From NCBI GenBank assembly GCA_964439085.1, contig CAYTNB010000022.1:1-22791 (forward strand): a stretch of 22,791 nt of DNA. The letters are read 5' to 3'. The position numbers and the translations under genes were made by a program. Positions 7,811-15,183 of the stretch are shown here, one piece after another (within the stretch, counting starts at the first letter, position 1; each line of letters opens with the position of its first letter). The stretch comes from JAADIV01 sp964439085 (GTDB lineage Bacteria; Desulfobacterota; Desulfobulbia; Desulfobulbales; VMSU01). The notes beneath the pieces were generated by a model. That model saw only the letters and a list, made by a program, of their open reading frames with translations, was not told the DNA's origin and ran no database searches.

Positions 7811-8815
7811 CTATTTCTTCCCCTTTTTACCAACCGGCGGTTTTACTTCTCTTGGGGTCTCATGAGGCAAATCACTTTCAGAGACAACAGGCGGGGCAAC
7901 AAACGCCGTATCAGGCTCGGTAATAACTTCTTTATGATCTGAAAATTCCACATAGAGACCATTGGCAAAATCTCCTTCCAACCGTACGTCATCCTTGTTC
8001 GTCATAACCCCATGGCCATTAAATTTCCCATGCTTAAACATACCAGTATACTGCCGTCCATCAGCAAATGTCATAACCCCCTGGCCAGTCATTTCACCAT
8101 CTTTAAATTGCCCTTTGTACTCACTGCCATCCAGTTTGGTCAAAGTCCCCTGCCCTGCATATTTGCCCTTCACAAAGCCCCCTTCAAACCAGGAGCCATC
8201 AGCCCATGCCAATTTTCCTTTCCCGTCATATAAATTATCCTTAAACCCTCCGACATATACTGTGCCATCGGCTAAGGTTAGCTTACCCTGCCCCGCAAAC
8301 TTGCCTGCTGAAAATCTACCTTCATATTGGCTGCCATCAACTGTAGTCAAGTGACCCGTTCCCTGAAAGAGGGCGTGCTTATACGCCCCTTCATAATGCC
8401 GCCCCGAGGCTTCATTTAACACCCCATTGCCCCGATAGAACACACCATTTCTCCATAAACCACTAAAATGAGAGCCGTTAGCCATTGTTTTTTGACCTTG
8501 ACCATTGGGCAAATAATTATAGAACTGACCATCATAGCGACTACCATCGAGCCAAGTCTTTACTCCATGCCCCTTATCCGTGCCGTGTAAAAAAACTCCT
8601 TCAGTAGCTGCCCCAGACTTTTTGATGTAAACACCTTTACCATTGGCAACCCCCTTGGCAAACTGGCCAATATAACGGCTGCCATCAGCAAAAACCTTCA
8701 TGCCACGGCCATCGACACAATCCCCTTTAATACATTTACCGACAACACTATCTGCCGCCGCACCTTGAGAAAAGGTAAGTAGGAGAAACAAGAATAACGA
8801 TATTTTAGTAAACAT
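7811..8815 (-). CDS. Exported MORN-repeat protein
   Basis: The 334-residue product has a signal peptide ending near AAA (residue 21) and about eleven MORN repeats spanning roughly residues 28-295. Typical units are YEGRFSAGKFAGQGKLTLADG and similar lines with Y/F-x-G-x-F then G-x-G spacing of 22-24 residues. The C-terminus (about 296-334) is acidic and Pro-rich and ends in KKGKK. MORN repeats form extended beta-hairpin stacks that usually bind proteins or lipids. An exported bacterial version probably acts as a scaffold in the periplasm or at the surface. It is the first gene of a two-gene operon with the DUF1566 protein, suggesting the products work together. The ribosome site is weak. A 15-bp hairpin lies 42 nt ahead of the start codon. 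Confidence 0.92.
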   Translation of the reverse strand: MFTKISLFLFLLLTFSQGAAADSVVGKCIKGDCVDGRGMKVFADGSRYIGQFAKGVANGKGVYIKKSGAATEGVFLHGTDKGHGVKTWLDGSRYDGQFYNYLPNGQGQKTMANGSHFSGLWRNGVFYRGNGVLNEASGRHYEGAYKHALFQGTGHLTTVDGSQYEGRFSAGKFAGQGKLTLADGTVYVGGFKDNLYDGKGKLAWADGSWFEGGFVKGKYAGQGTLTKLDGSEYKGQFKDGEMTGQGVMTFADGRQYTGMFKHGKFNGHGVMTNKDDVRLEGDFANGLYVEFSDHKEVITEPDTAFVAPPVVSESDLPHETPREVKPPVGKKGKK

Positions 8816-8857
8816 TAATTCGACTCAAATAGAGTAATATTTAGAACCGTAAAGGTA

Positions 8858-8892
8858 GTTTTCATATTTCTTGTGCCAAGAAATACGAAAAC
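8858..8892 (-). promoter_or_regulatory. Leader hairpin upstream of the MORN operon
   Basis: A 15-bp stem (8858-8872 with 8878-8892) encloses a 5-nt loop. The single A/C mismatch on the + strand becomes a G-U pair in RNA read from the - strand, so the structure is complete only in the direction of the MORN operon. It ends 42 nt before that start codon. It is AT-rich and could be a leader RNA structure or a protein-binding palindrome. The remaining bases of 8816-9080 show no gene. Confidence 0.45.
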
Positions 8893-9080
8893 AAACAGGT
8901 AACTTTAGCTGCACCCCATCTGCGCAGTTACGCTTCCGTGGTTTTATAAGATATTTGAGCATAACCTGAATACTTTAAAATAATTACACTCTACGGTCTC
9001 GCAACTTATTGAGATTCTTTAAAAAATTGAAGTCTTCGCTAATCTGATTTTTTGGTTTAAATTCAGCACAAGGGTACTAT

Positions 9081-9827
9081 TCATATGTCAAGGAACCTGG
9101 AGGATAGCACCCCCAGTCTGGCCAGACGATATGTCAAGGCAACTTGCAAACAACCAAGACCATATTTAATACTGCGGCTCAGATTTATAGATGAGGCCTC
9201 GGCAAAGTATTTTGTGGGACAACTGACCTCAGCAATACTAACATTCTGCCACAGGATCTGGGCTAGCATCTGATTATCAAAGACAAAATCATCCGAGTTA
9301 TTAGACAAATTTATTTTTTTCAAAAGCTCCCTGGAAAAAGCCCGATAACCAGTATGGTATTCAGACAATTTGGCCCCAAATAAAATATTTTCAACCAGGG
9401 TCAGAACACGATTCGCAACATATTTCCAGGTTGGCATCCCGCCTTTCAAGGCGTAGCCCCCCAAAATACGGCTGCCCAGCACGCAATGATAAAGGCCATT
9501 GCCAATCATAGAGGCCATAGCCGGAATCAACATTGGCGTGTATTGATAATCAGGATGCACCATTATAACAATATCAGCTCCGGCCTCAAGGGCTAGGCGA
9601 TAGCAGGACTTTTGATTCGCACCATAGCCCTGGTTCTTCTCATGAACATGAATTTTGACGTTGGGTAAGGTGTGAGCCACTGATACTGTGTGATCACGAC
9701 TGGCATCATCTACCACAATCACCAAATCAACAATTCCTTGCGCCATAACCTCGTCGTAGGTACGACGCAAGGTTTCAGCGGCATTATAAGCCGGCATCAC
9801 CACAACTATTTTATTATTTAGATACAT
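9081..9827 (-). CDS. GT2 family glycosyltransferase, DPM1-like
   Basis: The 248-residue protein is a compact GT-A enzyme. It has VVVMPAYNAAETL at 8-20, the nucleotide-binding VVDDAS at 38-43, NQGYGANQ at 65-72, HPDYQY at 91-96 in the DXD position, GSRILGG at 118-124, and the family-typical YHTGYRAFSRELL at 157-169. Length and motifs match the dolichyl/polyprenyl-phosphate mannose or glucose synthase branch, without the C-terminal membrane helices of GtrB-like members. The expected reaction is transfer of a hexose from a nucleotide sugar to a polyprenyl phosphate at the inner face of the membrane. That would supply lipid-linked sugar for GT-C enzymes such as the two encoded nearby. The sugar cannot be deduced. 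It reads toward the MORN operon and is separated from the next upstream gene by 510 nt of repeats. Confidence 0.9.
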   Translation of the reverse strand: MYLNNKIVVVMPAYNAAETLRRTYDEVMAQGIVDLVIVVDDASRDHTVSVAHTLPNVKIHVHEKNQGYGANQKSCYRLALEAGADIVIMVHPDYQYTPMLIPAMASMIGNGLYHCVLGSRILGGYALKGGMPTWKYVANRVLTLVENILFGAKLSEYHTGYRAFSRELLKKINLSNNSDDFVFDNQMLAQILWQNVSIAEVSCPTKYFAEASSINLSRSIKYGLGCLQVALTYRLARLGVLSSRFLDI

Positions 9828-9860
9828 GAGAAAGTCTCACACCAAAGCAATCAATTCAAT

Positions 9861-9872
9861 CCCCCCGTGGGG
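9861..9872. repeat. GC hairpin related to repeat family A
   Basis: CCCCCCGTGGGG is a near-perfect hairpin whose reverse complement resembles the CCCCACGAGGGGG core that opens both family A copies (5645-5658, 12285-12298). It lies just upstream of the DPM1-like gene start, at the edge of the repeat-rich gap. It is probably a stray piece of the same family. Confidence 0.4.
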
Positions 9873-9896
9873 CTTCTAGAAAACACCTTGGACGGC

Positions 9897-10096
9897 GTCG
9901 TAAAAAGTACCCAAAAGGGGACATAGCAATCCGATCTACTGCGTTGTAGCAATCTCTTAGGCACGACCCTCCACATGTATGGCCTCGCACCTAAAAAATC
10001 ACTACGCCTCGGAGTCTCACTCCGTTCGCATACCTGTATATCAAACTTTTCGCAGTCTACGCTTACCTACTTAGCCATCCCGAGACTTTTTACGAC
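9897..10096. repeat. 200-bp element with 12-bp terminal inverted repeats (MITE-like)
   Basis: GTCGTAAAAAGT (9897-9908) and its exact reverse complement (10085-10096) bound a 200-bp segment with no open frame of note. The interior holds two - strand instances (10008-10035 and 10046-10068) of the module AGGTAAG...GACT.CG that recurs in the other repeats here. No target-site duplication is evident at the ends. A non-autonomous transposable element or a relic of one is the simplest reading. Confidence 0.65.
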
Positions 10097-10135
10097 TACA
10101 TCACCTTTTATATCTTGATGTGGTTCGGTGGCTTA

Positions 10136-10321
10136 AGGGGCGCAGATAAAAACAATTATCCCAAGATTACGCCGGATTTTTAGTCATATTCGAGGAGCGG
10201 AGGCAAGCACATAGCAACGCTATGTAACTGTTTCCGCAACGAAGATGATGATTAGGTAAGTGCGCCTGCGAGACTCCGAAAAGACAAGTAAGATGGGATA
10301 ATTCTTTTTATCCGCATCCCT
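10136..10321. repeat. Palindromic repeat family B, copy 1
   Basis: The 186-bp near-palindrome has outer arms of about 27 bp (10136-10162 against 10295-10321) with few mismatches. An inner core (CATAGC-AAC-GCTATG, 10210-10224) forms a perfect hairpin. The core and its flank TATGTAACTGTTT are shared with copy 2 at 12043-12202. The right arm contains about 32 extra nt (around 10254-10283) absent from copy 2, carrying the module AGGTAAG...GACTCCG found in repeat family A. It ends 16 nt before the stop of the GT39-like gene on the - strand. Confidence 0.8.
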
Positions 10322-10337
10322 ATAAGGCAATAAGCGT

Positions 10338-11984
10338 TTAATTTTTATGAGCTATTGATTTTCTCCTCATAATTTCAATCCAGTAAGGAGATTTCGGTGG
10401 CCATATCACATTAGGCAGCCAGGAATAACGGCTTTGTTGATCAAAAATCTCCACCAGTCCTACTCTTCGATAGCTTTTGACATAATTTTCAAACCATTTA
10501 TAGACCTGAGTATGTGAATTTGGCCTTTGCAGCCATGACAAATCAATCCGCACAAAAATGAGATATTCAGGCTGCACCGCCTCAATCTCTTCAATCATCT
10601 CTTTCTGCATGGTGAGCGCAAAATCATGCCCCTCCATAAGCGGATACATATAAATATAACCGCTGGCGGAGGTCATACCACTGTAAAAATATAACTGCGG
10701 TTCTGAACCAATAACCGCCAGTCTGTCCCCCGGTTTACTATGTTCCCGCAAATAACGGGCAATGGGCAACGACTCCACAAATGGATTGGGCCAATATGTC
10801 TCACGAACCGCCTGTTCCGTACCAAGACTAAACAAAAAATGCCGCTGTTTGTAAAGACTTAAGCCCAGGCAAAGAAATAATAAAAGCAGCGGTACGACGA
10901 CGATCGTGTACGGGGGCAGGCCATATTGCAGAAGACGGTTTTTCGATTCCGCCAGTAGTTCGGCAAGAACCTCAAAGGCACTACCCGCCAGCAAAGCAGC
11001 AACCGGTAAGACTAAAATAAAATAATGCGGGCGAAAATAGCCGCCAATACTAACTGCGATACCGGAAAAAATAGCCAGAGTAAGTAAAAAACCTGCCTGC
11101 CGCCAATTACGGCGTCGCCAAAGAACAGCAGCAAAGCCCAAACCGGCCATAAGCCACAGTAATGGCGAGGCTGCCACTATGGATGAGGCCCGCATTTTTA
11201 ATAGGCTCCATGCGTCAACAAGTGACACCTGCTCAGCATAACTCCGAGCATATTCAAAGGTCCAAAACCAAAATTTATCAAAAACCCCGGCCCATGACAA
11301 AATAATGCAAGTTATGACATATGGCAAAAAAATCCCCAGACTGAACAAGGCGGAGCGAACCAACAAACGCCGCCGCCCCCATGGCCGAGAATAAAGCCAT
11401 GTACCAAGGCCAAAAATCCCCCCCCAGACGATAAAAAATACGCCATGCTGCTTAATAATAAAACCCGTGCCCAGCAAAAAACCGGCCGCCAGAAAGAGCC
11501 ATGTTTTATCCCGATCCAGAGCCAATAATAAGATAAATACCCCGGCCATAGCGGGAAGCAAAACAAAATGTTCGGAATTAGCAAAAACCCCCTGCACTGC
11601 CTGGCCCATTGACAGCACAATGAAAACTGCGGCAGAAGCAAGGCCTGCCAAATTACCAAAGAGACGGCGGCCAATGAGAAAGACAAGGATACCAGTCAGG
11701 GCATTTACCAATAGCAAACCAAAATGAATTCCCCATGGTGTCTGGCCAAATAACGCCAGGACAACAGCGTAAGCCGCATAAATCCCCGGCAACTTCATAT
11801 TATAGAGCAAAGTGTCGGGCGCAATACCCTGCAAGAGCAACTGCCCGCCATAGGCATATTCACCCTCGTCCCTCTCCAGAGGCACGGCAAGCAAATGCCA
11901 GCGCAGCCACGCTGCCGCCCCTAAAATAATAAATAGAGCGACCCAAGCCAACCAGTTATTTTTTTGTATTTCTGACTTTTCCAA
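10338..11984 (-). CDS. Multi-pass membrane glycosyltransferase, ArnT/GT39-like (GT-C)
   Basis: The 548-residue protein has about ten to twelve hydrophobic segments. After the first membrane helix comes the motif ERDEGEYAYGGQLLLQG (37-53), whose Asp39-Glu40 sits in the first periplasmic loop as in ArnT/PMT-type enzymes. Those enzymes transfer sugars from polyprenyl-phosphate donors to lipid or protein acceptors on the outer face of the inner membrane. The C-terminal third is a soluble periplasmic domain. The start is a TTG: GAGG lies 6 nt before it, an in-frame stop immediately precedes it, and the overlapping ATG is out of frame and too close to GAGG. The gene is flanked on both sides by copies of palindromic repeat family B. 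The DPM1-like enzyme downstream could provide its donor. Acceptor and sugar are unknown. Confidence 0.88.
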   Translation of the reverse strand: MEKSEIQKNNWLAWVALFIILGAAAWLRWHLLAVPLERDEGEYAYGGQLLLQGIAPDTLLYNMKLPGIYAAYAVVLALFGQTPWGIHFGLLLVNALTGILVFLIGRRLFGNLAGLASAAVFIVLSMGQAVQGVFANSEHFVLLPAMAGVFILLLALDRDKTWLFLAAGFLLGTGFIIKQHGVFFIVWGGIFGLGTWLYSRPWGRRRLLVRSALFSLGIFLPYVITCIILSWAGVFDKFWFWTFEYARSYAEQVSLVDAWSLLKMRASSIVAASPLLWLMAGLGFAAVLWRRRNWRQAGFLLTLAIFSGIAVSIGGYFRPHYFILVLPVAALLAGSAFEVLAELLAESKNRLLQYGLPPYTIVVVPLLLLFLCLGLSLYKQRHFLFSLGTEQAVRETYWPNPFVESLPIARYLREHSKPGDRLAVIGSEPQLYFYSGMTSASGYIYMYPLMEGHDFALTMQKEMIEEIEAVQPEYLIFVRIDLSWLQRPNSHTQVYKWFENYVKSYRRVGLVEIFDQQSRYSWLPNVIWPPKSPYWIEIMRRKSIAHKN

Positions 11985-12042
11985 TCATTACCTCAAACCC
12001 AAATATCAACCAGGAATCACTTTTTGCAAAATATGAATCTCA

Positions 12043-12202
12043 GGGCCTCGGGGAAAAATAATTATACCAAGAATACGCCGGTTTTTGGGTCATATTAGAA
12101 GCGCATAGACAGGCGCATAGCAGTGCTATGTAACTGTTTACGCGACGAAGAATATGACCAGGAGTCCAAGTAAGATTGGATAATTATTTTGTCCCGAGGC
12201 CC
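12043..12202. repeat. Palindromic repeat family B, copy 2
   Basis: The 160-bp near-palindrome has outer arms GGGCCTCGGG (12043-12052) and CCCGAGGCCC (12193-12202). Inside these are AATTAT/ATAATT segments, paired GGTCATATT/AATATGACC, and a central CATAGC-AGT-GCTATG hairpin (12116-12130). Arms pair across most of the length, so the whole unit could fold as one long stem. The core matches copy 1 in the same orientation, but the outermost arms are different sequences that still pair with each other. It lies 58 nt upstream of the GT39-like start codon. Confidence 0.82.
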
Positions 12203-12280
12203 TCGGGATCACAATATCACCATTAGCCATTTATTCAACTAATAAGCATTCCTATGACACACAAAAAACGGCATAAACAA

Positions 12281-12381
12281 CTAACACCCCACGAGGGGGT
12301 ATAGGTACCTTATAAATTCTTTTCTAAAAAACAGGTAAGCGGAGCGAAGCGTAGACTCCGAGAAAACAATCTGTAAGGCAC
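12281..12381. repeat. Intergenic repeat family A, copy 2
   Basis: This copy is nearly identical to 5641-5757 but lacks 13 nt between the opening GC hairpin block and the second block, which removes the left arm of the first inverted pair. Its second pair is also broken by a T-to-C change at 12379. It is thus a degraded or structurally different version. It is in the same orientation as copy 1, 6.6 kb away. Confidence 0.85.
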
Positions 12382-12448
12382 TGATATGGTTGTCGTCCGT
12401 AACACATTAAAATGACGACTAATTAATTTGTCAACCATCAGACATTCT

Positions 12449-12482
12449 GGATGACTCCCAACATCGTTACAGGGTGTCATCC
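12449..12482. repeat. 11-bp hairpin upstream of the ATPase pseudogene
   Basis: GGATGACTCCC (12449-12459) pairs with GGGTGTCATCC (12472-12482) with one mismatch and a 12-nt loop. It has no T-run. Together with repeats B2 and A2 it accounts for most of the 11985-12650 gap; the remainder (12483-12650) shows nothing recognisable. Confidence 0.4.
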
Positions 12483-12650
12483 ATGAAGTCTAGCCCGCCA
12501 AAAGAAAAAATAGACTTAGGGGTACCTTGAAAAATCAGGATTCTTGTTTGAGTGCCTTGGAGGTTTGCTTAGCTTGGCAATTCCAGCGGTACGACAACGA
12601 TCGTATGCGAGAGCAATTATTCAGTTTCTCGAAGTCTTTGTCATTCGGCC

Positions 12651-13648
12651 TATTTGAACTGGGATTACCGGGAAGATAAAAGTAATATCATACGAGGCCG
12701 ACTACCGTCAAATCAGCCCATCATTGTTCTTGACGGGGTACACAGTACAAGGAGTGGCGTAATCTACTCAAAGGCCTCTATGACAAGCATAAATCGACCA
12801 TTTCTTTTTTGATCACCGGTTCTGCCCGACTGGACTACTACAGAAAGGGTGGCGATTCCCTCCAGGGTCGATATCATTACCATCGTTTACACCCCTTTTC
12901 TCTGTACGAACTTAACAAATTCCCAACCAAGTCTGACCTGGAGACCTTACTGTATTTTGGTGGCTTTCCGGAGCCCTTTCTTAGTCAGTCGGCAAGGGAC
13001 TGGAAAAGATGGCAGCGGGAGCGAATATCGAGGGTAGTGAAGGAAGATATTGTCAGCCTTGAGCAAGTCAAAGAGATTAGTCAGCTTGAGGTTTTATCTG
13101 TTCTCCTACCAGAAAAAGTAGGTTCACTTCTATCAATCAATTCCTTGCGGGAGGATCTTTCCGCCTCTCACGAAGCCGTTGACCGCTGGGTTAAAATATT
13201 TACAAACCTTTATTATTGTTATCTTTTAAGACCCTTTGGCTCGAAAAAGATCAAGGCCTTAAAAAAAGACAAGAAACTCTTCATGTGGGATTGGTCGTTA
13301 TGTCAAACGGACGGGGCCCGCTTTGAGAACCTGGTGGCCTCAAATATTTTAAAGTACTGCCAACCATATCGAGGACACGGAGGGTGATGAGATGGAGCTT
13401 TGCTATCTGCGCGATAAAATGAAAAGGGAGGTGGATTTTGTGGTAGTAAAAAATAAAAAACCTCTTTGGGCAGTTGAATGCAAATCAGACGACACCAATG
13501 TCAGCAAACACATCGGTTATTTTGCCGACCGAACAGATATCCCGCTTTTTTTCAGGTCCACAAGGGCGACAAAGACTATGAGGTAAAGGACATGCGGGCC
13601 AGAGTCCTGCCTTTTCAAACCTTTGCCGCAGAGATATTGCGGGTATAG
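12651..13648 (+). pseudogene. Decayed AAA-type ATPase with DUF4143 domain
   Basis: Joining three frames restores a familiar protein. YLNWDYREDKSNI leads into PIIVLDGVH, then (frame change near 12743) KEWRNLLKGLYDKHKS and LITGSARLDYYRKGGDS, an RYHYHRLHPFSLYEL segment, and a long DUF4143 part. A frame change near 13360 continues with EDTEGDEMELCYLRDKMKRE and the nuclease-like DFVVVKNKKPLWAVECKSD. A third change in a T7 run (13546-13552) gives VHKGDKDYEVKDMRARVLPF and a stop at 13646-13648. The Walker A region is missing and the Walker B Glu is Gly. Intact relatives are two-domain AAA_14/DUF4143 proteins of uncertain, often toxin-like or mobile-element-linked role. Three frameshifts plus truncation make a functional product unlikely. 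It ends 8 nt from the converging gene at 13657. Confidence 0.9.
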
Positions 13649-13656
13649 GGTAAAGG

Positions 13657-15129
13657 TCATCCACCATACCAGTTTGGAGTCACGTTCTGCAAAAACCAAG
13701 GGAAACCGCCCCAGATGAAAAAGCTGCCGCCAACCACCCCCACTATCCACTGCCACCAATGAGGCATTCTAGACATAAGACCATGGGCAGTCAAGACATA
13801 TAAAGGCACCATAACGGGGAACAAATAACGCCCAGTAAGGGCAATACCCACAAAACCTGTACCCATATAGTTATTATAATTCACAACCTGCATGAGGATA
13901 TAAACGTAAAACAGGCAGACAAACAAAAGCCCGCCCAAATTCATCAGACCATTCCGTAAAAAACGAACTACAAGCAGGACAAAGCCCAACATAAAAAACG
14001 CGTAATACCCCCACAGCCAGCCAGTAGATTTATAAAGTGCCAAATGTGCGGCCACTCCGTACAAACGGGCGGTAATAAACTCGGCCCACTCCAATGAATA
14101 AGCAAGACGGCCCAGCCGGGCAGATTTAACTTCGACCTTTTCCTGCCCAGCCTTCTGTAGCAAATCCATAGCCATGGCCCGATCACCAGGATCCCTGATC
14201 TGTAGAGCCAGACGTCTGGCATCAAGCATGGCTAGTTTGCCTTTCTTATACTGCCTAACCACATAATCTCTGGCAAACAATCTATTCTGAAGACAATTTT
14301 CAACCGGCAGCACTTGCTCCATACCTGGAATCAAATGGCCGTAACGTATCTTATTGCCGACATAGAGATTGAGATTCACCGCAAACAAAATTAGGATAAC
14401 CAATAATTTACCGTAATCAAACCATGAGAAAGAGCTGTTCCCTAGCTGCCGCAGCCAAGAAGTTGAAAAAATCAGCTGACATTCGCAAACCATAAAAACC
14501 ATAGCCAGAGCTGCGGCATAAGGAAGAAAGACATTTTTGGTCAACATACCGGCCAACAAAAACAATATAAACCACAATAACGATCCAGCCATCCGCTGCC
14601 GCTGGAATAAAACGAGATAATAGAGAGAAAGAACGGCGAAAAGGGTGGAAAGGTTATCGTAATTCACCGCCCCGGTGATGAAAGTAAACATGAGGGTATT
14701 GGTCAACATAACCAGAAACAGCAACCTCCCCGCAGCATTTGGCAAGAGCAGCCGCACCAAACGCCAGGAAAAAAGCACCGTAGTCAGTCCCATCGCCACA
14801 TTCGCTAGACGCATAAATATAAGATCATTGACAGAAAAAGGATTCAGAGACAGAATTTTTCCCATCAGGAAGAAATACAAGTTCGGGATGTGGGTTATCA
14901 GGCCAAGCTGGAAAGATTCTGGTGAGTCAGTCGGCGGCAGATTGGAGCGGGAGAAAACATTTATAATGCCAAACCAGGATGCCTCATCCGGGAAGACCTG
15001 GCTGTGAATATTGACAGCAAAATATACCGCCTTTACCGTAAAATATAAAAAAAACAGATAAAAGGCCTTTTGTTCCCAGCCGAAGACATCGCTGTCTTTT
15101 TCCAGCGCTGCCATTTCATCTATTGCCAT
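13657..15129 (-). CDS. Multi-pass membrane protein, GT-C / DUF2142-like glycosyltransferase
   Basis: The 490-residue product has around ten hydrophobic helices. Early in the protein FPDEASW gives an Asp48-Glu49 pair in the first loop, the position of the catalytic acid in GT-C enzymes. NYDN (156-159) and TGRYLFP (432-438) are motifs common in DUF2142-type membrane glycosyltransferases. A large soluble loop spans about 262-350. The start at 15129 is preferred over the ATG six codons upstream (15147) because AGGAG lies 6 nt before it, whereas the earlier ATG has no good site. It probably moves a sugar from a polyprenyl-phosphate donor to a growing surface glycan on the periplasmic side. It is read in the same direction as the methyltransferase upstream of it (54 nt gap) and likely shares its transcript. 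Confidence 0.83.
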   Translation of the reverse strand: MAIDEMAALEKDSDVFGWEQKAFYLFFLYFTVKAVYFAVNIHSQVFPDEASWFGIINVFSRSNLPPTDSPESFQLGLITHIPNLYFFLMGKILSLNPFSVNDLIFMRLANVAMGLTTVLFSWRLVRLLLPNAAGRLLFLVMLTNTLMFTFITGAVNYDNLSTLFAVLSLYYLVLFQRQRMAGSLLWFILFLLAGMLTKNVFLPYAAALAMVFMVCECQLIFSTSWLRQLGNSSFSWFDYGKLLVILILFAVNLNLYVGNKIRYGHLIPGMEQVLPVENCLQNRLFARDYVVRQYKKGKLAMLDARRLALQIRDPGDRAMAMDLLQKAGQEKVEVKSARLGRLAYSLEWAEFITARLYGVAAHLALYKSTGWLWGYYAFFMLGFVLLVVRFLRNGLMNLGGLLFVCLFYVYILMQVVNYNNYMGTGFVGIALTGRYLFPVMVPLYVLTAHGLMSRMPHWWQWIVGVVGGSFFIWGGFPWFLQNVTPNWYGG

Positions 15130-15183
15130 ATAATACTCCTGAGCCAATTAAAATATCTCTCAAAAAGCAGTGAGACACAAAAT

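Noticed and set aside
7962..8354. 130-codon + strand frame opposite the MORN gene
   Set aside because: Its repetitive Pro/Ser/Leu sequence is the antisense of the MORN repeats, and it has no signal or start context.
7811..8815. Regular 66-72 bp periodicity suggesting a CRISPR or tandem DNA repeat
   Set aside because: The period is explained by MORN protein repeats of 22-24 residues; DNA units are diverged and coding, without spacers.
9085..9273. Short + strand frame beginning MSRNLEDSTPS
   Set aside because: It lies wholly antisense to the DPM1-like gene, whose motifs are clear on the - strand.
10136..12202. Composite transposon carrying the GT39-like gene
   Set aside because: No transposase, no target duplication and no outer IS ends are visible; the flanking palindromes alone do not establish mobility.
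12528..12650. N-terminal part (Walker A) of the decayed ATPase
   Set aside because: All three + frames were read; no GxxGxGK(S/T)-like motif or continuous homology could be recognised before YLNWD at 12651.
13965..15007. Overlapping frames on both strands inside the GT-C gene
   Set aside because: They lack recognisable motifs and overlap a continuous 490-codon membrane protein with a strong ribosome site.
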